This document shows positions 56,896-64,000 of a stretch of 64,000 nt of DNA, in pieces (position 1 is the first letter of the stretch; each line of letters starts with the position of its first letter). Both the position numbers and the translations under genes were made by a program. The stretch spans positions 1,736,001-1,800,000 of the forward strand of contig NC_007952.1 of NCBI RefSeq assembly GCF_000013645.1, written 5' to 3'. The DNA is from Paraburkholderia xenovorans LB400. GTDB lineage: Bacteria; Pseudomonadota; Gammaproteobacteria; Burkholderiales; Burkholderiaceae. A model generated the notes under the pieces. The model did not search any database, was not told the origin of the DNA, and was given only the letters and a program-made list of their open reading frames with translations.

Positions 56896-57886
56896 TGGAT
56901 TCTCCATTACATCCATTTCATGAGCGTAGGCGAGCGTCGCCAACCTTAGAAATAACGAATTGTGGAAAGTTAAGCGGCAAAGCCAGATCAAGCACAAGAT
57001 TACATATCGCGCTTCGCGGCAGGCAAATTTCCACTGTGGCGGAATATCGCCAAGTTTCCGCGCTGCTATCGATATGCGAAAAAATTGGTTCGACGCGCCC
57101 GCGTGATTGCAGACACTCGATATGTTGCAATCGATCTGCCGGCCACCATGAAGGAATTCGGATATCTCGCTCATCGCAATTCCGATGAAGCCACGAAACA
57201 CGCCGCCGTGCCGTTGGCCTCGCGTTACGAGGCCCTCAAGCGGGTGGGCAGCGTGCTGCTGGTCGCGGTCATTCTGGCTTGCATCCACAGGGAAATTTCG
57301 GGTGCAAACGATGGATCACTGCTTTGCGCCGTCAGTGCCTATGTCAATGGCAGGGGACATGAATTGCCGCGCGGCCACGACTCCGGAGCACGATGATGGC
57401 CAGGGACACTCAAGGCCTGCACGTGACGGCGGTTGCCGTGACCATTCCTTGCGGGTTGTTGGGCTCGGCCTCGGCGAAGGCGTTTCGCGCATCAGGCACT
57501 CCGTTGCTGCCGGATCCGGTTTGCGTCACGAGATGCCTGCTCCCCGTGCGCCCATCTGAACAATACGGCAAGCGTGGAGCGCGCGAAACGAACAAATTCT
57601 TCGATAGTTAGCAGTCGGCACATGACCCTCTGACTGCGACGGCCGCATGCCGGTCCGGACGGAAAACGCTCTCTCACCACGCCTCCGGCGTCGCTCGCTC
57701 ACGACCCATAGCGCTTCGTCAGCCGGAGGCTACGCTTCAGTGTCCGCCCGCGCCCGCGAACACCCGCACGAATTCGAAGTGGTTACCTTGATTTGGTCAA
57801 AACTGGTCATTTCCAGAGTCCAATCCTGAGACTAATCTTCACTCAACGCATCACCGGATGCGTCCCATCCAACTCAGGAGTGAATC
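56896..57886. other. 991-bp gap without a recognisable gene
   Basis: Several short open frames occur (for example 57085-57396 and 57393-57611 on the plus strand), but none has a plausible domain, a good ribosome site or a family resemblance that I can see. The stretch 56930-57150 is more AT-rich than its surroundings. The last 100 bases before 57887 probably hold the promoter of the AhpD-like gene. No tRNA, insertion sequence or long repeat was found. Confidence 0.6.
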
Positions 57887-58324
57887 ATGGAACAACGTCT
57901 CGATTTCTATAAAGCCAACCCCGCCGCCATCAAGGCGCTGCTCGGCGTCGAAGAGCGCATCGGCAAGTCGGCGCTCGAAAAATCGCTGGCCGAACTGGTC
58001 CGCCTGCGTGCCTCGCAGATCAACGGCTGCGCGTACTGCGTCGATATGCACACCACCGACGCTCGCAATGGCGGCGAAACCGAGCGGCGCCTCGCGACCG
58101 TGGTGGTATGGCGCGAAACGCCGTTCTTTACCGACCGCGAACGCGCGGCGCTCGAATGGACGGAAGCGTTGACGCTGGTCTCGCTCGACCATGTGCCCGA
58201 CGCCGTGTGGACCGCCGTGCGCCCTCACTTCAGCGAGGCGGAACTGGTCGACCTGACCCTGCTGATTTCGGCGATCAACGCATGGAACCGCTTCGCGATC
58301 GCGTTCCGCAAGCTGCCGGCGTAA
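57887..58324 (+). CDS. carboxymuconolactone decarboxylase/AhpD-like protein
   Basis: The 145-residue protein has the AhpD-type active-site motif CAYC in ASQINGCAYCVDMHTTDARNGGET. That pattern belongs to the alkylhydroperoxidase-like branch of the carboxymuconolactone decarboxylase family rather than the true decarboxylase. A thiol antioxidant role is likely. An azoreductase and a cupin follow, a common Burkholderia set. Confidence 0.88.
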   Translation: MEQRLDFYKANPAAIKALLGVEERIGKSALEKSLAELVRLRASQINGCAYCVDMHTTDARNGGETERRLATVVVWRETPFFTDRERAALEWTEALTLVSLDHVPDAVWTAVRPHFSEAELVDLTLLISAINAWNRFAIAFRKLPA

Positions 58325-58381
58325 GCGATGCCAGCCGGCGCAAGCCGCAACCCATTTCGAATCATCCTGGCACGGAGAGTA

Positions 58382-59056
58382 ATGATGAAAATTATGCATG
58401 TCGATGCGAGCGCCAAGCGTGAGCGATCCAATTCCCGCGCGTTGAGCCGGTTCTTTATCGAGCGTCTGCGTGAAGAAGGGGTGGAGCTCGACGTCGATTA
58501 TCTGGATGTGACGGTGGATACGCCGCCCCACGTGAGCGAAGCGTTCGCCATTGCCACCTACACGCCGGAGCACGAGCGCACCGCTGCAATGCGCGCCGCG
58601 CTGGCAGACTCCGACGTGTTGTGCCGACGCCTGCTCGAAGCCGACGCACTCGTCTTCGCCATGCCGATGTACAACTGGTCGATGCCCTCCGCGTTCAAGG
58701 CGTTTGTGGACAGCGTCACGCGAACCGGCGTGACCTATGTGAACACCGCCGACGGTCGCATCGAAGGCCAGCTCGGGCGGCAAAAGGTTCTGTTCATCAC
58801 GAGCCGCGGCGCGGACCTGCGGCCCGGCACACCCTTTTCTTCGATGGACGCGCTGACGCCTGCGCTAAAAGCGGCCTTCGGCTTCCTCGGCGTTGCCGAT
58901 CCTGCCTTCGTCGATGCGCAGCCGCTGCAGTTCTCCAACCAGGAAGCGCGGGCCGAAGCGCTCGAACGGGCACGCGCGGAGTTGTCCACGGTCGCTGCGG
59001 CGTGGGCAAAATGGGCAACGTCCGTGGACATGCAGCGGGAAGCCATGACGTTCTGA
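58382..59056 (+). CDS. FMN-dependent NADH-azoreductase-like protein (AzoR)
   Basis: The start is ATGATG at 58382/58385 with GGAG just upstream; the protein is 224 residues. It has MKIMHVDASAKRERSNSRALSRFFIERL (flavodoxin-like phosphate loop), ALVFAMPMYNWSMPSAFKAFVDSVTRTGVTY and KVLFITSRGADLRPGT. AzoR proteins are FMN quinone and azo reductases that use NADH. It lies 57 bp behind the AhpD-like gene. Confidence 0.88.
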   Translation: MMKIMHVDASAKRERSNSRALSRFFIERLREEGVELDVDYLDVTVDTPPHVSEAFAIATYTPEHERTAAMRAALADSDVLCRRLLEADALVFAMPMYNWSMPSAFKAFVDSVTRTGVTYVNTADGRIEGQLGRQKVLFITSRGADLRPGTPFSSMDALTPALKAAFGFLGVADPAFVDAQPLQFSNQEARAEALERARAELSTVAAAWAKWATSVDMQREAMTF

Positions 59057-59133
59057 TTGCCACCAGATCAGAAGCCGATCAATGCCGGCTTAAATTCGGC
59101 ATACTAATTTTCACCAAACTGAAGAGTATTGAA

Positions 59134-59565
59134 ATGTATACGAGGAAACTTATCGCGGCCGTCGCACTCGCCGGTCTTTCTCTCACTGCGGTCTCGCACA
59201 ACCTGTTCGCCGAAGAACCGGCTGCCACGCGCGAAACGATTACGCCGGCTTTCGCCGAAGCAATCGCCAACGTTCCGGGCAAGAAGATGACGGCCTTGAT
59301 CGTCGAATACGCACCCGGCGGCAAATCGCCCGCGCATCGGCACGGCCAGGCTTTCGTGGTCGGTTATGTGTTGTCCGGCGCAATCCGCAGCCAGGTGAAC
59401 AACGGCGAGGAAAAGGTCTTCCATGCGGGTGAACATTGGACCGAAAATCCCGGCGTTCATCACACCGAGAGTGAAAACGCGAGCGCGACGGAACCCGCGA
59501 AGTTGCTGGCCATCTTCGTGGCTGATTCGAAAGACAAACAGCTCGTCACGTTCGACAGCCAATGA
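59134..59565 (+). CDS. exported cupin-domain protein
   Basis: The 143-residue protein starts with a signal peptide, MYTRKLIAAVALAGLSLTAV, with a likely cleavage site near residues 25-27. The cupin motif follows: APGGKSPAHRHGQAFVVGYVLSGAIRSQ and later AGEHWTENPGVHHTESENAS, giving the His and Glu metal ligands. It is probably periplasmic. It follows the azoreductase gene by 77 bp. The role is unknown. Confidence 0.85.
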   Translation: MYTRKLIAAVALAGLSLTAVSHNLFAEEPAATRETITPAFAEAIANVPGKKMTALIVEYAPGGKSPAHRHGQAFVVGYVLSGAIRSQVNNGEEKVFHAGEHWTENPGVHHTESENASATEPAKLLAIFVADSKDKQLVTFDSQ

Positions 59566-59688
59566 GCGCAGCCGCTGGCGCGCAGGAGATCCATGATCTC
59601 GCGGTACGAGACCGCGCGCCCCACTCTCGAAGAAATCAACCACCGGGTGCGTTCAACGATTCTCCACCACGCGCGACTTGCATTGAGC

Positions 59689-59698
59689 TTTTGGATCC
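59689..59698 (+). promoter_or_regulatory. candidate GntR operator before the aconitase X operon
   Basis: TTTTGGATCC lies 48 bp before the aconitase X start. Its reverse complement, GGATCCAAAA, occurs at 63101 in front of the GntR regulator gene, so it may be that regulator's binding site. The rest of 59566-59746 has no recognisable gene. Confidence 0.4.
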
Positions 59699-59746
59699 CA
59701 TATCCTGCATACATAAAAGGAAACACTGCAAAGGAACATCACAGTC

Positions 59747-60994
59747 ATGCTGGTATTGAGCGCACAGGATCAGGCCATGCTGGACGGCGCGTTCGGAAGC
59801 GGCGTCGCGCTTGCGATGCGCATCGTCACCCGCACCGCGAACGTCATGGGCGCGCGCGAGCTTATCGATATCAGCTCGGCGCATATCGACGGGTGTCTTT
59901 ATCACGGCCCCGCCAGCCTCGATTTCGTCGAACGTTTCGTTCAGGGCGACACGAGGGTCGCTGTTCCGACCACGCTGAACGTCGGCTCGCTCGACCTGAT
60001 CCATCCCCAGCTTTATCACGGCGACAGGACCACACAGCACGCGGCGGAACGCCTGATGAAAGCGCACCTCGCGCTTGGCTGCGAATCGAGCTTCACTTGC
60101 GCGCCGTATCAGCTCAAACATCGCCCGAAGGCGGGCGATCAGATTGCCTGGGCCGAATCGAACGCCATTGTCTTTGCCAATTCCGTACTGGGTGCGCGGA
60201 CCAGCCGGTATGGCGACTTCCTCGATCTGGCCGCCGCCATTACCGGCCGCGCGCCGCATGCCGGGCTTCATATCACCGAAAATCGGGCCGCGCGTATTGT
60301 CGTCGAAGCACCTGACTTTGCGAAGCTGCCTGGCCGGGATGTATTCTTCGCCGTGCTGGGTTTTCTGCTGGGTGAGCAAGCCGGCGCGACAGTAGCCGCT
60401 ATCGTCGGTTTGCCGCCCGATAGCAGCGAAGACGAATTGAAGGCACTGGGAGCCGCGGCCGCGTCGAGTGGCGCGGTAGCGCTCTTTCACGCGGTCGGCA
60501 TCACGCCGGAGGCGCCAACGCTCGACGCCGCATTGCAGAGCCAAGCGCCAGCCCGGACCATTTCCATTTCAATGGATCAGCTTGCCGCCGTCCGGAGGCG
60601 GCTGAACCAGGGCCGCCCCGGCGATCCGCTGATCGCGGTTAGCCTCGGTACACCGCACTTTTCAGTCGAAGAATTCGAGCAACTCGTCGAACTGTTCGCG
60701 CTGCATGACGGACCTCTGAAATGCGACTTTTACGTGAACACAAGCCGATTCGTACTCTGGCAACTTGAAGCGACCGGGATAGCTCAGATGCTCGCCAAAC
60801 GCGGTGTACAGATCGTGGTGGACACCTGCACGTATATCACCCCGGTGATGAAAAAACTGAGCGGACTCGTCATGACGAACTCCGGCAAATGGGCACACTA
60901 TGCGCCGGCGAATATCGGCGTTTCGGTGGCGTATGGAAGCATGCAGGAATGCGTGCGCTCCGCATTCGAAGGCAAGGTGCATTTCGATGAATAG
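59747..60994 (+). CDS. aconitase X large subunit (cis-3-hydroxy-L-proline dehydratase type)
   Basis: The 415-residue protein has the AcnX catalytic-domain character: LDGAFGSGVALAMRIVTRTANVMGARELIDISSAHIDGCLYHG, GCESSFTCAPYQLKHRPKAGDQIAWAESNAIVFANSVLGARTSRYGDF, and GRAPHAGLHITENRAARIV. Cysteines expected for a [2Fe-2S] centre are present. With the small subunit it should dehydrate cis-3-hydroxy-L-proline to pyrroline-2-carboxylate, or act on a related hydroxy acid (the mevalonate phosphate group is the archaeal branch). It overlaps the small-subunit gene by 8 bp. Confidence 0.85.
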   Translation: MLVLSAQDQAMLDGAFGSGVALAMRIVTRTANVMGARELIDISSAHIDGCLYHGPASLDFVERFVQGDTRVAVPTTLNVGSLDLIHPQLYHGDRTTQHAAERLMKAHLALGCESSFTCAPYQLKHRPKAGDQIAWAESNAIVFANSVLGARTSRYGDFLDLAAAITGRAPHAGLHITENRAARIVVEAPDFAKLPGRDVFFAVLGFLLGEQAGATVAAIVGLPPDSSEDELKALGAAAASSGAVALFHAVGITPEAPTLDAALQSQAPARTISISMDQLAAVRRRLNQGRPGDPLIAVSLGTPHFSVEEFEQLVELFALHDGPLKCDFYVNTSRFVLWQLEATGIAQMLAKRGVQIVVDTCTYITPVMKKLSGLVMTNSGKWAHYAPANIGVSVAYGSMQECVRSAFEGKVHFDE

Positions 60995-61487
60995 GTCGGC
61001 TAACGAAACCAGCCACGGTGACGCGAATCATGGAATCGATCAGCGCGGCTGGCCACCCGCCAGCACGCTGGCCGCCGGGCACGCACGCGGCGCCATACTC
61101 GCGCTCGAACCATTGAGTTTCTGGGGCGGCTACGACGCCGCACTCGGAAAGATCATCGAGAAATCTCACCCGGCTCATGGGCAGAGCCTTGCCGGCAAGA
61201 TCATGGTAATGCCGCGCGCCAAGGGCTCCAGTTCAAGCAGCAGCGTGCTCGCCGAGGCCATCCGCAATGGCACGGGCCCGAGCGGTATTGTGCTTCGCGA
61301 GCGGGATCTGATCATCTCCATCGGCGTCATTGTCGCGAACGAGCTTTACGGCGTGAGTGTTCCGCTCGTGGTGGTGGATGACGACGTCTTCGACACGCTA
61401 TACCGTTGCACACAGCCCATTCAGATCGATGCGCCGCATGAAGGCGGCGAGGCCCGCATCGAGATCGTCTCTGGAACCACGCTATGA
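60987..61487 (+). CDS. aconitase X small (swivel) subunit
   Basis: The 166-residue protein has the AcnX swivel-domain pattern: GHARGAILALEPLSFWGGYDAALGKIIEKSHPAHGQSLAGKIMVMPRAKGSSSSSSVLAEAIRNGTGPSGIVL. The serine-rich loop GSSSSS holds the active-site serine. It is the partner of the upstream large subunit and overlaps it; its stop also overlaps the next start. Separate subunits are the common bacterial form of the enzyme. Confidence 0.87.
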   Translation: MNRSANETSHGDANHGIDQRGWPPASTLAAGHARGAILALEPLSFWGGYDAALGKIIEKSHPAHGQSLAGKIMVMPRAKGSSSSSSVLAEAIRNGTGPSGIVLRERDLIISIGVIVANELYGVSVPLVVVDDDVFDTLYRCTQPIQIDAPHEGGEARIEIVSGTTL

Positions 61488-62278
61488 GCGTCGGGAGAAT
61501 CGGATTTATCGGCACGGGGAGCATCACCGAGGCCATCGTCACCGGGCTGGCGACATGCGCTGACGTACCGACGGAGGTGTGGCTATCGCCGCGCAACGCG
61601 CAGATTGCGGACAGGCTCGCGCAGGCATATCCAATGGTGCAAGTGGCCGGCGAAAACCAGGAAGTGGTGGATCGCTGCGACGTGGTATGCCTCGCCGTGC
61701 GACCACAGGTCGCCGAAAGTGTATTGCAAGCCCTGCGGTTTTCCGGTCGGCACCACGTAATCAGCTTCATAGCGACATATGGGCTCGACAAACTGAGAAC
61801 GCTCATTGCGCCGGCAAAAACCCTGGTCCGCGCAGCGCCGCTTCCAACCGTCGCGGAACACCTGTGCAACACACTCGTGTTTCCCGCAGACGATATCGCC
61901 CGAAGTCTTTTTACACAGCTGGGTGGTGCAATCGAGGTCGGCAGCGAGGAAGCGTTCGACGTCCTGTTCTCAGCAACAGCAACGATGGGCAGCTACTTCG
62001 CGCTGTTGCACAACCAGGCTCGCTGGCTCGAGCAGCATGGCTCCACCTACAGCGAAGCGCGCGACTATCTTGCAAGCCTGCACTTCGGTCTTGCCAGCGT
62101 CGCGCGAAAAACGCAGACCCGCTTCGACGAGCTTTCCAAGGAGTTCACGACGGCGGGCGGTTTGAACGAACAGGTACTGGACGCGCTCGGCGCTCATCGA
62201 GTGTTCAATGCTTTCGATGACGCGTTCGATCAGGTTCTACACCGGATCGGCGGAACAGTTTCTCAACGCAATGAATAA
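61484..62278 (+). CDS. ProC-family reductase (pyrroline carboxylate reductase-like)
   Basis: The 264-residue protein has the P5C-reductase form: RIGFIGTGSITEAIVTGL (NADPH loop), VVCLAVRPQVAESVLQAL, and SFIATYGLDKLRTL, with a late helical dimer domain containing FTTAGGLNEQVLDAL. ProC normally reduces pyrroline-5-carboxylate to proline; behind a hydroxyproline dehydratase it may reduce pyrroline-2-carboxylate instead. That is inference from position. Its ATG overlaps the small-subunit stop, so the three genes are coupled. Confidence 0.85.
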   Translation: MSVGRIGFIGTGSITEAIVTGLATCADVPTEVWLSPRNAQIADRLAQAYPMVQVAGENQEVVDRCDVVCLAVRPQVAESVLQALRFSGRHHVISFIATYGLDKLRTLIAPAKTLVRAAPLPTVAEHLCNTLVFPADDIARSLFTQLGGAIEVGSEEAFDVLFSATATMGSYFALLHNQARWLEQHGSTYSEARDYLASLHFGLASVARKTQTRFDELSKEFTTAGGLNEQVLDALGAHRVFNAFDDAFDQVLHRIGGTVSQRNE

Positions 62279-62317
62279 CGAATCAAATGAAGAGGGCCAA
62301 TAGCGCCATTGCGCGAT

Positions 62318-63079
62318 TCACCGAGAAATCACCGCCTCGACCACGCTGACGATCTGCTTGGCCGCCGTCTTGACGTGCTGCTCCAGAAGCTTCGCTCCGA
62401 GTTTCGGATCACGCTGGCGGCATGCTTCGACGAGGCCCATATGCTCTTCGTGCGACTGCTCGCGAATCGGCACCTGTACGACCTGAAAGCGGAAATACCG
62501 GTCACTCCGGTCGTGCAGCACCCTCAGCATCTGCAGCGTGATATCCCGCTGCGCCGGCAGATAAAGCGTTTCGTGAAATCGCCAGTTCAGTTGTCCCCAC
62601 TGCCCCTCTGAAGCCTTGTCCATTTCCTTGACGAGGCGCTCCGCCTTGTTGATCTCGGCATCCGTAATGCGCACGATCGCTTCGGAGAAAAGCCACGGTT
62701 CCAGACGCAGGCGGATATCGAACGTTTCCTGCACTTCTTCCACCGAGAGTTCCGCCACATAAGCGCCCTTGTGCGGCACACTCGTCAGCAAACCCTCGCC
62801 GGTCAAGCGCGTGATGGCTTCTCGAATCGGCACGCGGCTCACGCCCAGTTCCTCGGCCAGCGCTTCCTGTCGCAGCACCTCGCCTGGCGCGAGTTCGCCG
62901 CTCAGAATCCGTTGGCGGATCGCGGTCAACACGAGATCCACCGTGGTGGGACGAACGATTTTCCTCGTCACGTTCGCGGCGGCAGAAGCCTCGCCTGGCG
63001 TGGATGTTTCGGAGCGACGTTGTTTGGCGGCAACCGGGGGCATGGCAACGGATCTATACGGTGAGGACGTTACCGACAT
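62318..63079 (-). CDS. GntR family regulator with FCD domain
   Basis: The 253-residue protein has a winged helix-turn-helix (VLTAIRQRILSGELAPGEVLRQEALAEELGVSRVPIREAITRLTGEGLL) and an FCD effector domain with the metal-binding histidines in LNWRFHETLY, HDRSDRYF and EQSHEEHMGLVEACRQ. FCD regulators usually repress acid-catabolism operons. It is convergent with the aconitase X operon. The start is uncertain: the first ATG is 63079, inside an inverted repeat, and 63043 is the next. Confidence 0.88.
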   Translation of the reverse strand: MSVTSSPYRSVAMPPVAAKQRRSETSTPGEASAAANVTRKIVRPTTVDLVLTAIRQRILSGELAPGEVLRQEALAEELGVSRVPIREAITRLTGEGLLTSVPHKGAYVAELSVEEVQETFDIRLRLEPWLFSEAIVRITDAEINKAERLVKEMDKASEGQWGQLNWRFHETLYLPAQRDITLQMLRVLHDRSDRYFRFQVVQVPIREQSHEEHMGLVEACRQRDPKLGAKLLEQHVKTAAKQIVSVVEAVISR

Positions 63080-63095
63080 CGTAGCACGATGTCGG
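63073..63095. promoter_or_regulatory. perfect inverted repeat at the gntR start
   Basis: CCGACATCG and CGATGTCGG form a 9-bp perfect inverted repeat with a 5-base centre that overlaps the first possible ATG of the GntR gene. It may be an autoregulatory operator, which would favour the downstream start at 63043. Confidence 0.4.
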
Positions 63096-63100
63096 CTTTA

Positions 63101-63110
63101 GGATCCAAAA
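63101..63110 (-). promoter_or_regulatory. second copy of the shared decamer, upstream of gntR
   Basis: GGATCCAAAA is the reverse complement of the decamer at 59689; the bases that follow are also alike (TCCAAT here, GCTCAAT in the other copy). It lies 22 bp upstream of the GntR ATG at 63079. Confidence 0.35.
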
Positions 63111-63130
63111 TCCAATAATCCGCGCGCCGT

Positions 63131-64000
63131 CTACGACAGGGCTTGACGAACCCAGGCGCCATTTTTCATGACCGCGGAAATCCGCTCGCCCTGGCCGCCC
63201 AGCAGGCGGATGTCTCTCGAAGGATCGCCGTCGACCACGAGAAGATCCGCGAAAGCGTCTGCCGCAATCACCCCGAGGCGCCCCTGCATGCCGACGATTT
63301 CAGCACCGATCGCAGTGGCCTGACAGATCGTCTCGAATGCGCCCAGAATGTCCGCACGAATCGACAGTTCATCGCTTTGATACTGATGCATGTCGCCGAG
63401 CAGATCGGTTCCCAAACCCATCTTCACGCCGTGACGCTTCAGGATTTCCAGTGCCTTCAGCCCCTGAATACGGACCGATTCGTTCTTGGCGAGCGCGCTC
63501 TCTCCGACCCCGGACCTGGTGCCCACCTTGCTCATCGCGTCGTAGGTCACCAGCGTAGGCACGGCAAACGCGCCGTGTTTTGCCATGACGGCGGCGGCTT
63601 CATCGTCGATCAGGTTGCCGTGCTCGATCGTGCGCACGCCGAGTTCGACCACTCGGGCGATCGCCTTGCCGGTATAGGCGTGGGCCATCACATAGGTTTG
63701 ATGCGACGCGGCTTCTTCCACGACGGCTTTAATCTCGTCGACTGAAAACTGCAGATTGCCGATCGGATCGGTCGGCGATGCAACGCCGCCCGACGCCATG
63801 ATCTTGATGTGGTGCGCGCCGGAACGCATCTCTTCGCGGACTGCCTTGCGGATCTCGTCCACGCCGTCGACAATGCGGCCGATTGCACCGAGGTTCCGGT
63901 GACAGCCGCACGGATCAGGATCCGAGTTGTCGAAGCGCTCGCGAAAATCGCCATGACCGCCGGTTTGCGACAGCGCCTTGCCGGCAACGAAGAGGCGCGG
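63131..64000 (-). CDS. metal-dependent amidohydrolase (5' end outside window)
   Basis: The open frame enters from the right edge, so only the C-terminal 289 codons are seen. It has amidohydrolase-superfamily metal ligands: the lysine in HIKIMASGGVASP, histidines in VMAHAYTG and TIEHGNLID, and the aspartate in MGLGTDLLG. The C-terminal ADLLVVDGDPSRDIRLL is typical of the imidazolonepropionase- or prolidase-like branch. The position next to proline-type genes makes a dipeptide or cyclic-amide hydrolase plausible, but that is only context. It is transcribed toward gntR. Confidence 0.85.
   Translation of the reverse strand, partial: PRLFVAGKALSQTGGHGDFRERFDNSDPDPCGCHRNLGAIGRIVDGVDEIRKAVREEMRSGAHHIKIMASGGVASPTDPIGNLQFSVDEIKAVVEEAASHQTYVMAHAYTGKAIARVVELGVRTIEHGNLIDDEAAAVMAKHGAFAVPTLVTYDAMSKVGTRSGVGESALAKNESVRIQGLKALEILKRHGVKMGLGTDLLGDMHQYQSDELSIRADILGAFETICQATAIGAEIVGMQGRLGVIAADAFADLLVVDGDPSRDIRLLGGQGERISAVMKNGAWVRQALS

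Noticed and set aside
57085..57396. A 103-codon plus-strand frame with a hydrophobic middle (VLLVAVILACIH)
   Set aside because: No ribosome site, no family resemblance and no conserved neighbour; treated as non-coding.
1..64000. CRISPR array, rRNA, tRNA, insertion sequence or integrase
   Set aside because: None was seen. The short repeats found have units of 8-14 bp without spacers, and no transposase-like protein or tRNA-like fold was noticed.

Overview
The window reads as part of a large replicon of a nitrogen-fixing beta-proteobacterium, most like Paraburkholderia. The grounds are high GC, Burkholderia-style catabolic genes, and a molybdenum nif island with a CX4C-type NifA and no NifL; the assignment is inferred from gene content and protein character, not from a search. 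Reading left to right, positions 1-12500 hold ordinary amine, amino-acid and hydroxy-acid catabolism. This comprises a broken-off FAD amine oxidase, a haloacid-dehalogenase-like enzyme, an aldehyde dehydrogenase, a GNAT acetyltransferase, a GhrA-type reductase, a class III aminotransferase with an Lrp regulator, and a LysR-controlled tartrate/malate dehydrogenase operon.

Positions 12500-15400 encode molybdate uptake (modB-modA-modC plus a di-Mop molybdate-binding protein carrying a scrap of ModE). An LLM flavin oxidoreductase follows. The nif-fix island then runs from about 16700 to 53060. On the minus strand are nifH-D-K with two unrecognised genes, and nifE-N-X with two NifX-associated genes, fdxB, nifQ and a globin-like gene. 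On the plus strand, divergent from nifH, are a truncated haemoglobin, an unknown protein, an ankyrin protein, a rhodanese-ankyrin fusion, nifO and an FmdB zinc ribbon. Back on the minus strand, one long and mostly overlapping operon begins at nifB and runs through fdxN, an IscA-like gene, an unknown helical gene, lrv, two nifZ, an unknown gene, a cysteine desulfurase, nifT, a small unknown gene, a DegT-like gene, a SIR2-like gene and a [2Fe-2S] ferredoxin. nifA lies upstream of nifB. Divergent from nifA is a complete ISC-type Fe-S assembly set (iscS-iscU-erpA-iscA-hscA-fdx, without hscB or iscR), followed by nifV-nifW-fixABCX.

Five clear -24/-12 (sigma-54) promoters precede nifH, nifE, nifB, iscS and nifV. 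TGT-N10-ACA NifA-type sites precede nifH, nifB and nifV; nifE has a tandem direct repeat of half sites in the same position. Together the genes cover molybdenum supply (mod, nifQ), FeMo-cofactor synthesis (nifB, E, N, X, V), Fe-S supply (ISC genes, second cysteine desulfurase), nitrogenase itself (nifHDK, W, Z, T) and electron delivery (fixABCX, ferredoxins).

Positions 53069-64000 return to general metabolism: two dehydrogenases, a CmcJ-like oxygenase-family protein, an SDR, AhpD-like, azoreductase and cupin genes, and a hydroxyproline-type aconitase X operon with a ProC-like reductase, a GntR regulator and a broken-off amidohydrolase.

The points most worth checking are a DegT-fold protein that has lost its PLP lysine, a globin-fold protein that has lost its haem-ligand histidine, a housekeeping-type ISC operon under a nif promoter, a 12-bp periodic array between nifH and the haemoglobin gene, a rhodanese-ankyrin fusion beside its ankyrin paralogue, and a truncated ferredoxin behind fixX.
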